A DNA stretch of 64,000 nucleotides from Limnoperna fortunei (GCA_944474755.1 OX104112.1:79001756-79065755); one strand, 5' to 3'; shown: positions 30,760 through 43,911, counted from the first letter of the stretch. Program-made: numbers and translations. The notes: generated by a model from the letters alone, not told the origin.

Positions 30760-33700
30760 CACACCGATCAACCGACTTATATCATTTTGGTGAGAAGTAG
30801 TATGACACGATGAAAAAAAGATATAAACATGTTAGAAGCGATGAAAATGTAGGTCAGTTTTTCCAATTTTTTTATGTTTTAAATTTACTGTAGCGAATAA
30901 AATATATGAAAACACAATTTAGCATAGATTTTGCAATACATATATTCAGTCCTTTAATCTCTTGCTTTTATTTTTGTCCAACTTATCTTATATATTTAAC
31001 GAAAAAATGCATATATAGTTATTTAAATGCTAAAATGACCTTTTATGATATAATTTTATTTCAAATCGGTCGTTTAAATATAAAGAATATTCATTTAGCT
31101 TTTGCTTGGTGCCAAAAATGTATCTTTAACATAATGCATTAACAATATTAATTTGATTTTAATTGCACTGTCAGAGAAATTACGATACGATGTAAATCAG
31201 TTCAATGATATGATTAAAACAAGAAATATGACTTTGTACAAGCTATTAAATTCTGCTAACCGATTGAAAAAGTATGCACTTTAAGAGTTCGTAACGTAAT
31301 GATATATGTAAATTTTTTTATTTTCTTGTCAATATCAAGCATGAAGAGGAGGATGGGGAAAATTTATTTTGATTACTGTGCATAAAATATGAAATGAACA
31401 AATTGCGACACACAATAACATTTGCAGAAAAGCTTTCGAACTATTCTTTGTATTTGTATGCAACTCTTATTTTATTATCTATAACAAACGAAGATAAATG
31501 GGTGACATATTGTTTTTGTCTGGTAATTTACTTCATCTTCTTTTTTCTTTTCTTCTCCTTTAGGGCTGATATTTTCAGCCAAATTTGACACTGCAAATCG
31601 CATACTAATACACGTTTAGGATATGTAAGATAGCTTTATCTAGTGCTACATTCCACTTTTCATTTTTAAGAGGTTTATATTGGGTTTTTGGTAAAAGAGG
31701 CAAAAGAAGGTCGACATATTGTTGTGTGTCCGTCCGTGCAGCCATTACAAATCTTGTCCGGGATATTACTTTTTATCCTTTTAGGTAGGCTTTTTGATAT
31801 TTGGCATGTGGGTAGATTATAATTTATCGATGTGTCGCATGCCATAGGTGTTGACATTTAATTTAAAATTTGACCCCCAAGGTCACATCATTGCCTTTTG
31901 AGTGACTGCTTCGTGTCTTGACCCCAACCCCCAAGATAACATCAATGCCTTTTTAGTCATTGCTTCGCGCCCGGTTATAACTTGTAAAATAATTGTTTGA
32001 CTGTTTGTTTGCTTGTATGAATGGTTTTTAATGCCTTTCAGCAATTTATCAGCTGTATGTCAGTCTTTATTGGGAGTGGAAGCCTGAGTACCCAGAGAAG
32101 ACCTCGACCTTCGGTGAAATAGGCTAAGCTTTTCATATTTGCCATGTTGATATATAGTTACTAGACAATGGGTCTTCTATCATGGTTGTCGACTTTAGAC
32201 TTTGAACTTTGACAAGTCCATTCGCATTTTGTTTTGATTGACGTTTTAATATGAAATATCCAACCAGTACGATAAACGAAACACGAGAAACGTTTGACGA
32301 AATTGTTCAATACGTATAAGCTGCAAGCAGGAAGTAGAAGGTCGACAGTGAGATTTGTGCAGAACTTACTGCCTATTAGTACGAATCGCCAAATATCGAA
32401 CCGTTCCAATTTCCAGAAGGGGTTAAATGTTAAACTAAAATCATTGTAATGCACATCGGCCAACAAGAAGTAGGGTTCTGTCGGATAACAGCCTATAACG
32501 TACTATTCGTTTGCACAAATCACCATATCAATCATCAAAATATTGTGATTGAAGAAAACCCAAAAGAGTGACAAAATAAATGTCGACGTTCGTACTTTCT
32601 GCAAAACTGAATTTTTATGTCACCGTCTAAAGGCGAAGGTGGCTTTCGCATTTTGGGCGTTGACATAAAAATAAAGACAATATTATATGACATCGTTAAA
32701 GGCAGGGTGTTTTGATTTTTGTTTGTTTGATTGTTTATCATTATTTATTATTCATTTATTAGAATTGATAATGAAAGAATACGGGTAATTAAACCATAAA
32801 GATAAATAATTTTGTAATAAAACAGTGTACATTTTTAAGTATTCTCTAACCAGATTCGTAGATTCTTTTCTGTATATCTTCAGGTGTCTATACAAGCGTA
32901 ATAGGCGATGAAATTTGTGTATAATTCGGTCAATGAAGGTAAATCTCGTGGTCTGTTCGAATGATATAATATTGTCTTTAGTAACTACATGCCTTACACG
33001 TTTTCCTTTTCTGTTTTTATGTAAAAGATTACTGTGGAATTTTCAAAATATTTGCAACCGATAATGTTAAAAATTATTAGACATAGGCATTATTCGTGTT
33101 ACAGTTATATATGATGTATTAATTCTTGAGATTTAACTCTCATTTGTACGCTAATTAACCTTAAATTTCTCGCTCTTCGTCTTTATTATAAATTGTAGCT
33201 GGACTAGTATATAGGTTCCTGATTGTAGGCAGCACATTTGATAATGTTTGCCTAAATTCATACCTTATAATTTGTAAAAAAACGTTTGACATCAATATAA
33301 TGACCTACCAAGTAGATGGATCCGCTATATACTATTTAATGTCGACATAGTAGGAAATATTTGTACAAGTAGGAAATATTTGTACAAAATCTTGTTTGTT
33401 TTGTGTTATTTGTTGATAGGTGAGAACTCATATGTAGAGCGTTATCGACATATAACACAGATTTCCGCTTAAGCCCTGCTCTGGGTTTGTCTAAATGAGA
33501 GCATTTACTCTATGTTTAATTCCTCACTATGGTTTTAAGATGAATTACAAAGCTGCTCCGCTGCTTGTTACCTTTTTCCATGTCTAGTGATTTGTGTCAA
33601 GAATGTATACATCATAGTCCTATTGTAATAACAATTGTAGACTTTTTGTATAATATTTAACGATATACAGACATAAGTTGTAAAAAGTCATTGAAATGCC

Positions 33701-34235
33701 CCATGTGGAAGTATAAAACTAATCAATTAAGAAATACGTGCGTGACTGTTTTCAATCGTTTCAATTGACATTTATTCATCGTGTCATTATAAAAAGATGA
33801 GCTGATTTTTTCCGTATCATTTTTTCATTAAATGCGTAAAGAAAAATGATTCAAACTCCTAATAAAGTGCAATTGGAAGAATAATTTTGGGGTCAGAAAA
33901 AAGTTGGATAAATGCCCTTTTGAACAAAAACACTGGATACAGAAAAATATTGTGCAGAGGTAAATTTTGCATTTTTTGTTAAAATTTGTGATTCTAGTAC
34001 CTTTGGAACATATTTTCAGATAACAAATGAAAAAAGTAATTAAAACGATTGAATATGTTGATGGACAATATATGCCAAATAATTTTTTACTACACTATAT
34101 TTGATACAGTGAGTTTTTTACGTAGCGATTTGGAAAAAGTCATCTGTATACGTATAGGTCTTAACTTCTTTATATCTTTTTTCATCGTGTCATACTTCTT
34201 CTCACCAAAATGATATAAGTCGGTTGATCGGTGTG
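30760..34235. mobile_element. Non-autonomous DNA transposon, copy 2 (3.48 kb, 5-bp TSD)
   Basis: Same termini as the element at 9270-12207 (CACACCGATCAACCGAC), flanked by accct at 30755-30759 and 34236-34240. Collinear with copy 1 throughout, but with an extra block of about 370 bp at about 32179-32545, an extra ~65 bp near 31900-31965 and ~65 bp near 33170-33235. Either copy 1 lost these or copy 2 gained them. The open frame within the 370-bp block (32466-32161, minus) shows no recognised domain. It lies in the lost intron of the relic copy between genes A and B. Confidence 0.87.
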
Positions 34236-34243
34236 ACCCTGTC

Positions 34244-34735
34244 AATAATAGATTTCTAGCTACATTATGCACTAGAAAACGCCCCTGTGGTGTCAGATAT
34301 CTGCCCGCCCCTATATTGATATATTTACTTATTATCATAGACGTTCTTTTTTCTGCGTTTTTTGCTTTATCCAGATCATTATTATGTTTTAAATACTTTT
34401 CATTTATTAGATTTGTTTTTTTTAAATGTTGCAATATGTTCACACAAAGGTCGCAAAATTAAGATTGTAAAAGCTTTGTTTCATCAACTAATCTAATATA
34501 ACATGCTTTAAACTCTTTGTGACCACACCCATGATAAAGAAAATATTCATGTATAAGCAACACGCAACAAACTTTATCAAGCAACAAATTTATCCTAGAA
34601 AGATTTCCATACATTTAAAAGCTGTCACAAATAACTTAGTGCCAGAATAGCCAGTTAATGGTGGAAATGGTATGGGCTAAAAAGTATTGTCAATATTCGT
34701 CGTTGTACCGTAATTGTCATATTAGAATTAAAATA
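34244..34735. other. No gene recognised
   Basis: A lysine-rich minus-strand open frame begins at 34443 and runs into the transposon end, so it is not a conserved coding unit. Confidence 0.4.
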
Positions 34736-34737
34736 AT

Positions 34738-34885
34738 TCCCCAAGTCTGTGGTTTATAATTGTTTTACCTCGTGCTGGTTATTTTGGCAGTTATTTTATC
34801 CTTCGCTGTCGCTCTGAATACCTTGGAATAAAATAATGCGATTTCCATGATTATCCCGTGGTAAACAATGACAAACCACAGCCTC
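34738..34885. repeat. Imperfect hairpin (MITE-like), about 145 bp
   Basis: Outer arms 'gtctgtggttt' / 'aaaccacagcc' and 'ttgttttacc' / 'ggtaaacaatg', and inner 'ttattttatcc' / 'ggaataaaataa'. Confidence 0.6.
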
Positions 34886-34922
34886 CGTTAATTATTTCTT
34901 ATATATATGATGAAGAAAATGC

Positions 34923-34970
34923 CTACTTAGAACACGAATGATCTGGATCCAACAGTATTTTCCACAACAT
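34923..34970 (-). pseudogene. Relic first exon 1 of a SUEL-lectin gene (between A and B)
   Basis: On the minus strand 'cgatgttg' is followed, after a deletion of about 14 bases relative to other copies, by 'tggatccagatcatt', matching TGG ATA CAA ATC ATT in copy B. The deletion shifts the frame to a TAG at 34925-34923, and the donor G/GT is replaced by AAGTAGG. The 250 bp upstream (34971-35240) still align with the gene A promoter region. No matching lectin or membrane exon was seen between here and gene A. Confidence 0.6.
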
Positions 34971-35364
34971 CGTCTACTTAGCTTAGTTGTATATTCAATA
35001 TATGGTCTGAAATCAAATTGATTAGGTTTGATATGTTTTGAATATTTAATTGTATTTTATACTGCTTCTAAATGGAAATAAGCTTATATGCAGCAATCTA
35101 CATTAACTGATTTTATATGGATCAAAGGAGAAGAAAGAATGCAGAAGATTGAGTCAATTGATAAGTGAAAGGTGTATGTTGGAAGAAGAAAAGTACCTTA
35201 TAATATTAAAGAAATGTAAGAGTTTTAACTGCAAAAAATATATCATTAAAGACGACACTTCTATAATAGAATTAAATAATTTATAATATTACATATGGTT
35301 TATGATTCTTACATTTTCATTGGATTATTTAGTCACGTGGTCCCCCAAAATATTCTGTGTATAT

Positions 35365-35530
35365 ATTCTATTTCTAAAGCATATTTAAGGCTTGTTACTA
35401 TTTTTAAAGCATATTTAAGGCATGTTACTATTTATAAAGCATATTTAAGGCTTGTTTCTAAAAATAGATCCGGATATGTTACTATTTATAAAGCATATTT
35501 AAGGCTTGTTTCTAAAAATAGATCCGGATA
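35365..35530 (+). repeat. Tandem repeat, 30-bp and 66-bp periods
   Basis: 'aaagcatatttaaggcttgt' occurs five times. The last two carry an added 'ttctaaaaatagatccggat', giving a longer period. The open frame across it is a product of the repeat. Confidence 0.85.
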
Positions 35531-35599
35531 TACTCTTCCGACTCATTATTCTAAATTTAAATAAATAGAGAAAAATTCATATGTAATATAACAATTAAG

Positions 35600-35723
35600 G
35601 ACTTTTTACTCTGTCAATACGTAGTTATATGGACCTGTAGAAAAATATTGACCTCGGACTTCGTCCTCGGTCAATATTTTCCTCCACGGTCCATATAACT
35701 ACGTATTGACCTCGTAAAAAGTC
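35600..35723. repeat. 124-bp foldback hairpin (MITE-like)
   Basis: Arms run from 'gactttttac' to 'gtaaaaagtc', including 'caatacgtagttatatggac' / 'gtccatataactacgtattg' and 'aaaatattgacctcgg' / 'cctcggtcaatatttt' around an almost absent loop. Confidence 0.93.
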
Positions 35724-37060
35724 AATATTTGATAAATGTAGATTTATCATGCGTTCAAAGTTGTATTAGATAAATACATGCTGTTGAATACAACCGACCT
35801 GTATTTTTGTTAGACTTGGCAAAATTTTGAAGTTCAAATGTTAAAAAAAGACAACAAAATTCTATCATAAACAAGTTTAAACATTTTTGCATCGCAGAAT
35901 TAAAAAAAACATCATTGTGTTGTAAAAAAATCTGGTTTTTGTATTTTGTATTTGGCGCGAAACATAGCCTTTTACAAATACAAGCTATGTTTCCTACAAA
36001 TATACTTATTAAGGCTTTCCCACATTAAGAGTAAGTAGCATTACCTCTGGTATCAGATAAACACTAAAAATGTTTTCATAGTCAAATTGATAGAAGGTTC
36101 CACAATGTTTGCATTTTTGACAATAATTTTGATATCATACTTATAGTAATAAAAGTATTTGCTATTGGTAGACCTTTGACTGTTTTATAAAGGGGATAGT
36201 TTTCTCTAAGCAATATAACAACGATAATAACTTTATCTCCATCACCACAGTTATAAAGAAATGGTTTATTTATATTTTCTGAAAAAATATACTCTTATAT
36301 ATTATCTATGGATCTTTATCTTAAAAAGTTATTGGTTAACAAACGTTTGTACTTCTCCTTTTTGAACCAATTCTTGCCCAGTTTAACTTCGTTCTTATCT
36401 ATTCATGCCATTTTAATAGACAAAAACTTGTGCAGCCGATGGCTCCATTCGTTTGGATATGTAGCGAGATAGTTTGAATTATTAAGATTAGTTCAATTTT
36501 TTGGACTTACGAAATACAAACAGTCTCGTAAACATAGCAGGTTTCTATTTAAGAAATTTGAAATACTTAAATTAACTCCAGGTGGCTATGCAAGAACAGG
36601 AACGTTGCACGATGTAATATACAGTTATTGCCGGTACAAGAAAGAACCACACTTGATACATGTTGACAGTTAAAATGTCAATGCAAAAAAAGGACAGTCA
36701 ACAAGAAAAGAATACCATTGCATAGTAAAAAACAAGATTGAGAAAAAGCTTACGTTTTGTGAAATAGGTATATTATGGATTCGTTCAAAACTTCAATTTG
36801 AAGACGAAAGTAAAAGTCAAAAATAGTAAAAAAAATAGCACAGATTCCCAACATAGTCTAGTTAATACACCTATACATAAAGGATCTTTTATATCGTCTA
36901 ACATTTTTACATTATAATATAAGATGATCCACATGGACTACAAGGAACATCAAACGACCATTTAATTATGATACTTTTGTGAGCTATGAATTTTTTTGTT
37001 TAAAACTTTACTGTTTTCTAAATACTAATACATCTTATGTATTTTTTAACAACAACTCCA
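35724..37060. other. No gene recognised
   Basis: AT-rich spacer. No supported exon or repeat. Confidence 0.45.
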
Positions 37061-37740
37061 CAAACTTCTCATTATAGAACAAGAAGAAAATTAAACGAAA
37101 TATTAAACTAATAATTCTATTTAAGATGGGGATAAAATATGACTGAGAACATGCGCATAAAGGCATAACAAATAAATACAAACAAAGCAATACAATATTA
37201 TAAAATAAAAGCCCGATAGCTACTAAATGCAGGAGCCAATCCTATTAAATTTGGGGATAATTTGGGTATAATGTATGCCCTATAACATAAAGGCATGACA
37301 AACCAAAAAGCACTATTAGTTAAGTCCACTAGCTGCACAGTTTCCTTTTACAGAACCATAAAATCAAAATGAAAAACTAAATCTCAATTAACCACATGAA
37401 AAGATTTTTCATTAGAGGACAATAAGAAAATTAAAATTAAATATTAAACAACTTCTTCTATAAATGATGGGGATAACATATGACTGAGAATATAGCCATA
37501 AACTAATCAAAGAACGAATCCCTCCTATTAAAGATGGGGATATATGTTCCAGAGAACATAAGGTATAACAAACAAAATAAAAAGGACGATACAATTTAAG
37601 CCAGATAGCTGCACAGACTCATTTACAAAGCCAAAAAAATCAACTACTAAATGAACGAACTCATCCTATTAAAGATGGGGATAATGTATGCCTAAGAACA
37701 TTACGGCATAACCAACAAAACATCTAACAAAGATACAGTT
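37061..37740. repeat. Diverged tandem modules of about 180-200 bp
   Basis: 'aagatggggataa' with 'cataaaggcataacaaacaaa' recurs at about 37125, 37250, 37460, 37530 and 37670, with a shared 'gatagctgcacag' in some. It looks like the untranslated tail of a mussel retroelement. Confidence 0.6.
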
Positions 37741-37779
37741 CGTATAAACCTGAAAACTTATGAATGGATAACATCAACT

Positions 37780-38420
37780 TAGCTACAGCAAAACCATAGT
37801 TTGAGTAGTTTATTAGTCAATAAATTTGTCGTCTGGACCATTAGATTATCGATTGCAGGAGATATACAAAACCTAAAGAACATAGAAACCAAAAGTGAAG
37901 AGCCAATAACAAATAGGGATATAGACAAACACAAAAAAAAAACACAAAACAAAAACCAAACATATAAAAACATATAAAAATAAAACCAATTGCTCCATTA
38001 AGGTGTTCCAGACGAGTAAGCAGTGCCAGCCTTTTATTAGACACCTGTTGAGTTACTCATTTTCATGTCTCGGTGGAAAAGTGAAATCCAGGAATAGGAA
38101 AGACTAACTTTTAACAATTTCCGAATGTATTTGACAGATGAATTTACCATAACGAACAATAAAGTCTTGGTGACAATCGTAGAACTTCTGAAGGGATAAC
38201 ATCAACATTAGGGCAACAATTAAAGTAATAACAAAATACCGAACACCGACGAAACTGTCATAAAAATAAACAATGCCGAGAAACCGGAAAACTCCAGAAA
38301 CAACAACCAAAATATAGTAGCTACAGCATGGTCCTGACTTGGTACAGGCATTGTAAAAGAAATGGTGGGTTAAACCAGGTTTTATGGCATACCTAACCTC
38401 CCTCTCCCATTACCGTAGAG
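37780..38420 (-). mobile_element. Retroelement relic (RT C-terminus and tail)
   Basis: The minus-strand frame near 38190-38110 reads SLQKFYDCHQDFIVRYGK, matching the 'KFYGRHHDLVNRYG' end of a reverse transcriptase very common in mussels. To the right lies the 'atggtcctgacttggtacag' repeat (38329). Degenerate, with no intact frame. Confidence 0.6.
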
Positions 38421-39740
38421 CTGATGTTGATAAAAATGGTTGGGTATTCAATAGTCATTAATAGGTGTATCCAATGATCATACTGAATTCAAAAATCAGA
38501 AACAATTTTGCAATAATATCTTCACACACAAAAAATGAAGAGCTGTTCCATATAAAAACAATTTCACATTTTTTCCGTAAATGGTCAATTTTGCGGGTTC
38601 AGACGACTATGTAAAATGGGATTACACGCACTTACCCCTGCTCGTCGGGGCATCTAATCAGAACGCCTTGAACAAGAATGTTGCCATAGTAACCTTGTTT
38701 TATGCGTTTTAATTGGTGCCGGACATCAATAAAAAAATACGAAAGCAAATTGTCATTTGAAAGATGTCTCCATGCGTTTTAGGGAAATCCCGGTCATCTT
38801 GAACACTATTTACGAGTGGAAGATGTCTGGTATTTATAAAAAGGAATACTAGAAATTACCTTTTAAGGTTTCTAAGTATTTGATTTTTTTTAATTATTTT
38901 TCAGTGCAAAAGCAATATGATTATAAAAATAATAAAAATGGAATGCAAAGTCAGAGTTTCAAATGTCAATCACAGTTTGTTGACATTTTGTACCAATGAG
39001 AAATCGACTACTTCAATATGCATGGACCGATTTATAGTCTCCTAAATTATACTTCGATAACTAATACAAGAATGCATTTCTCAACTCGGCTACAATTTTT
39101 GAAAACGTAATTGAACTTAAAACATTAACAATAATTGCATCAAAATTAATTTGAAAATAAATCGTTTTTCAGAATATTTACTTTTATATATTCTATGTAA
39201 TATTCTCAAAATGAAACAAATTCTTTTTTGCAGCGTATTCAAAAATGTTTTTAAGTACAAATTAATCCATTTTGCGTACGCTCTATGCAAATTAGTTGTT
39301 TATGTTTTGCCTTGAATATGGAATAAGATAAATGTAAAAAAAAATTATATTCCAACGAATTTTGATGAATAATTTCACACATCACTGCAAGTTCTATGTA
39401 TTGATCAAAGGACATCAAGTTGTTCAGCAAAACATTAAGTTATAATATAATTACTTCAAAGAAACACATTATTGCCTGTACACCTTAAGATCAAGAAAGA
39501 ATTTTATATGTATTAATTAGCAATTAAAATAAAACTTCTCACGATTATTATGACATTGCATAAAATGTAAGATTTTGGAATAAATTATCCATTAAAGGTC
39601 TTATTAAACCAAAGTTACTAAATTACGTACAAACTGAGTTCATTTATGTTAACACTGTTGTTGCCATTTCGACTTATTGAATGGGTTGCTCAACCTCAAA
39701 CTATTGTTCCTTCCCATGATTAATCCATTCGAATGAAAGG
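38421..39740. other. No gene recognised
   Basis: AT-rich spacer without supported features. Confidence 0.45.
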
Positions 39741-39759
39741 AATTTAGCTAAGATATGAA

Positions 39760-40000
39760 TATTTGAATTTACAAACAGGCACAATACACACCAACTCATA
39801 CACTACAGTAATGGAAGCAGAAGGTTTGGCATGCAATAAAATCTCGATTAATTTCAAATGCCTGGAACAAAAAAGGAATATTGCTGTGGTTACTATATTT
39901 TTGGTTGTTGGTTCTCAAGCTTGCCGGTTTCATGGGCTTGGGGATTGTCTTTTTGACAGTTTCCTAGATGTAGAAAAGGAGATTTTTTAAATAGAAGTTT
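39760..40000 (+). mobile_element. Retroelement tail fragment
   Basis: 'actcatacactacagtaatg', 'aggtttggcatgc' and 'ttttggttgttggttctcaa' match, in inverse, the fragments at 38.3 and 55.8 kb and, in direct orientation, 43.26-43.46 kb. Confidence 0.6.
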
Positions 40001-40820
40001 CAGATTAATTAAGTTGAATACATATACATAGCGTTGTATATTAATGCTCACATTTACGCAAAAGGATTTTGATCCTCTATAATTATAATTTTTCATGAAT
40101 CTATGTATACAATTACATCATTTAATATTGATGTTAAATACAGAAAAATAAACCAATTAAACCTTCGAACGAAGGACCAGTAAACCATGCACAGGAAGCG
40201 ATACACCATACGGTAAACCATGGGATAAACGAAAGGTCACACGATGCTATGTACAATATGATATACAAAACGATGTTTCAAGACAATAAACGCTTAATCT
40301 AACCGTTTTGATTGTATATCGTTTCGTGCATCGTGCGTATAACGTTCGCACATCGTCCTTTCATCTTTCTTACATCGTGCGTGCATAGTGTTTCTTTAAC
40401 GTATAAATTTCACAATAAAAATGCTCCATGTGTAGAGACGCGGTGCGAGTTCGAATCTTAAGTCGTTTTGATACAAATAGAAAATGCAGTGTTATGTATC
40501 TTGTTAATAACTATCGTACTTTAGATTACAGGATAACATTATACAAAATATAGTAAAATATTTACTGACCACAGAAAAGCAATAAAAAACTATAAGAAAC
40601 GGGAAAAGTATTTATCAGTGCTTCAAAATTTTACTTTTTTTCATAAGATTTATCTTTACGTAGTTTAACCATAAGTTAACAAAACAAATAGCAAGAAAAC
40701 CCACCGAAAGTCACGGGACGCTTCCAAATCGGACTTTGACAAATATATAAAACACTAAACAAAAACCAAAAACACAAAAGGGAGTAACCCTTACCCAATA
40801 AAAATCTTAAGTCCACCAAG
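40001..40820. other. Spacer with a self-complementary stretch
   Basis: Between 40160 and 40420 'aaacgatatacaatc'-like strings occur in both orientations (cgatgctatgtacaatatga / tgattgtatatcgtttcg), and 'ggtgcgagttcgaatctt' near 40441 resembles a lone pol III B box. No gene is supported. Confidence 0.35.
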
Positions 40821-41140
40821 CTCCAGACGTGTAAGCAGTGTCTACCTCTAATTAGCCACCATGGAAGACTACCTATGACTATGCGAACATGTCTGGTCTT
40901 ATTTGAAAGATGGATTTCCTATACCGATCATTTATGTCATAGTGACGACTATACAATTTCTGAAAGGATAACATCATCTTAGGTAGAACAAACTCTTGTT
41001 AGAGTAGCTTAATATCTTATGAGCAGTGACCGGTCTAGAAAATCGGAATACTAATCACAGGATCTCAAATAACATATAAATTGTGAAAAGTACACACCAT
41101 ACGCTGGAACTGATGGAATATTTCTTTCGATAAATGGAAA
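40820..41140 (-). mobile_element. Retroelement RT C-terminal relic
   Basis: On the minus strand NIPSVPAYGVYFSQFICY (about 41120-41060) is followed by KLYSRHYDINDRY and IFQIRPDMF, the conserved order of the same RT family, with stops and frame breaks between. Confidence 0.7.
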
Positions 41141-41384
41141 GTTGAGGTAGTCTAGTTTAGTTTAATCGAGTATATTTCCGGAAGTAAGTCAAAGAAAGAG
41201 ACCGACTTTTGTATTTGTAGTGACTTTAATTTTAATATCGTAAAGTATATTCAAATAGCATTGTTTATGGGACAATATATCATCGATATAGCGGATTTTT
41301 GTAGGTCTAGACCAGTGTCATTTCCTTTTTTCTTCAGCAGGCTTTCTACGAACTCAGCCCCCTTAGATTACAAAACATGTCAAT

Positions 41385-41705
41385 TAATTGATTTGTTGGA
41401 TGTTGTCCAGCAAGCAGTATTTTGGACATAAGTCGAAAACTACAAATTGGATTGTACTGAAAATTGAACTGATCTTTATTTTATAGTATTTAATAGCTGT
41501 GCAAAGTTTAAATAATATCTGTTGACGAGTTCTTAAGTTATCATCTGGAAACCACCAACTGTTGACCAAAAAAAATCTTGAGTTGGCCTAAGTCAAAACT
41601 ACAAATTGGATTGTGCTAAAAATTGAACTTGATCTTCATTTTACGGTATTTAATAGCTGCGCAAAGTTTTAATAAAATAAGTAGACGCGTTTTCTAGTTA
41701 TCATC
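41385..41705 (-). repeat. Direct duplication of about 170 bp
   Basis: 'aactacaaattggattgt.ct', 'aaaattgaact' and 'agtatttaatagct' occur at 41440-41560 and again at 41597-41705 with about 15% divergence. Confidence 0.75.
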
Positions 41706-41879
41706 ATCGGGGTATAAAAACTAAGTGACACGAATCCCTCTAAAAGAAGGCGGTTAGTCTAGAATCTCCGAAAAGCAAAACAACTCCTGTTCCACGTCGT
41801 GTAAACATGTCAATCATGTTGAAGCCCTGTAAAAAGTCATATCCGTAGTAATCATAATCCAGTAAGAAGGAGAGAAAAT

Positions 41880-42070
41880 AGACAAATTGAACCAATTTAT
41901 GAGCAATTGTGACATAGATATTCCGTAACGGTTAACTCATGATGGCGACCGTGCTGCTAGAATGTTGCCACATGAATATGAAAAACGCAATTGGAAAATA
42001 AAATCATCCCTTTTCTCGTAAAGTTTGGTTCTCAACCGACCTTTATCCTACTGGTCTTTTTTGTCCTACG
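41880..42070 (-). mobile_element. Retroelement RT fragment
   Basis: Minus-strand GRLRTKLYEKRDDFIF (about 42045-41995) leads, across an internal deletion and frame change, to a GRHHEL / VNRYGISMSQL segment. Confidence 0.6.
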
Positions 42071-42900
42071 TGTTTGTTTAACGTGATAATTTATTTATAT
42101 TTTTTGAATTCTTTCTGCAGGTGTACAAAATTTAATTTGCTTTGCAAACTGAAAGTTAATTTAAATGGAGCAAGCCATATTATACGATATAACTTGCGTT
42201 CATCACATGACCTATTAAAACGCCGTTAAAATTGAAACAGTCGAATGACGTGATCAATGTTTTGCAAATTAAAATTGTCAAGATTTAAATAATAAAATTA
42301 AATTATAAGGACTATTTCAAATTTCTGAAAAGGTTATACTCTATAACCTAGCGTGAGTCTGTTTATACCATTCGTAAAACCTTCGCGGTTGATTAGGCGT
42401 AAACAGATCCAAACCATGTTATATTGTATCACCTGTTCAAAATTTCGCAATATTCCTTAATTGATTCCTCATCTTATGTATTTTATTGATTAGAATCACA
42501 AATATATACTGTTAAAGTGACACCATTGAAACAGCAATATCAATAACACTTATTTAGATCATATCTGAACCGAGAGACCTAACAAAAACATTTAAAGTGG
42601 TAAAAATAGTAAAGCTGTTCAATGGATATAAACTGTGCCCTCCTCTGTGGCGAGTTGTTCTTACTTATATTAGTATCAATCATTAAGGCTTTAAAGTAGC
42701 TAGGTCCACTAAGTTCTCTTATAGACATATAGATAATGTTCTTGTTATTAACAACCCTTCATTTGCTGATTGGATTCCGTTAATATAGTCATCAAAATTG
42801 AAAATTTAAGAAACCATAGAAACAGCTTCATCTACATCCTTTAGACTTACGCCTCCAATATTACGCTAATGGTTATCTCAGCAAAAAAATTTTAGTTTTA
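42071..42900. other. No gene recognised
   Basis: AT-rich spacer between retroelement fragments. Confidence 0.4.
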
Positions 42901-42929
42901 AAATTATAAATTTTCTCCACTTGTGCAGA

Positions 42930-43470
42930 GAAATTCCGTTTCTCCTACATACGGTGTCTGTATTTCTGAATTGATCAGGTATGCAAGAGCTTGTAGTGAG
43001 TATACTGAATTTAGCATAAGTCACTTATTCATTCGGATAGACTTATAAGTCAAGGTTACAAGAAAAAACATTTCATTTCGACCGCACCTTCAGAAAATTA
43101 AAATATAGATACCATTCATTTTGTTGATTAATATTCTCGTGTGAAAATGATTGCAGATAGTTTTTCAAATTTTTGAATTATGTATACTGTGGTTGTAGTG
43201 TGATGATCATTTGATAAGCCTATAACTGAGTAGCGGTGTACGATATCTAACCGTTTTGTCACCACACCAACTCACACACTACAGTAATGGAAGAGAGGTT
43301 TGGCATGCTTTAATAATGGTTTAACCACCATTTCTTTTGGAATGCCTTACCAAGTCACGACCATGGCTGGAGTTACTACATTTTTAGCTGTTGGTTCTCA
43401 AGTTTCCATATTTCCTGCTCTTTGATTAGAGGACTGTCTTTTGGATAGATTCCTTGGTGTTCGGTATTTC
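42930..43470 (+). mobile_element. Retroelement RT relic and tail, plus orientation
   Basis: The plus-strand frame reads YGVCISELIRYARACSEY (about 42953-43005), then decays. The tail 'cactacagtaatgg', 'aggtttggcatgc' and 'ttctttt.gaatgcc' follows. The corresponding minus-strand fragment is at 55740-56200. Confidence 0.7.
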
Positions 43471-43499
43471 GTTATTACCGATCATTTGCCATTTGACAG

Positions 43500-43911
43500 A
43501 TCAAAATATTGACATTAACCAAGAATGACAATAAATGAATACTTTTGAATATAATTGATAAGTATAGAAACGAAATACAAATATTGCAATTATGAAAACA
43601 TTTTACATTAAGAAACATACAACTGAAAAATACTACATTTTGCAACTAATGTCGTGACAATAAATTGGAAATCCTCACTGAAAAACTCCTATAATTTAAA
43701 ACTTATTTTATACTACAAGACCAGTCTTGTAGTGACCTTTCCCATATTTCCTTAAATTCACACTTGTGAAGGCATAAATATTTAATTTACATACTTCAGT
43801 TATTGTTATTTCATTCAAAAGTGAGGCAGCTAACATTTAATGTACATTCATGTTCCATTGATTCCAATACTATATGTCATTTTTTTTAGCACATTCGTTC
43901 AAAAACATTTT
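43500..43911 (-). other. 3' flank of gene B
   Basis: Downstream of the gene B stop. ATTAAA-type variants occur on the minus strand near 43842 and 43787, but no AATAAA close to the stop was seen. Confidence 0.4.

Noticed and set aside
34090..34443. Lysine-rich 117-codon minus-strand frame
   Set aside because: The last third is the terminal inverted repeat of the transposon, and there is no known domain or splice support.
35365..35564. Repetitive 89-codon protein
   Set aside because: The repeat period arises from a local DNA tandem repeat, with no start or splice context.
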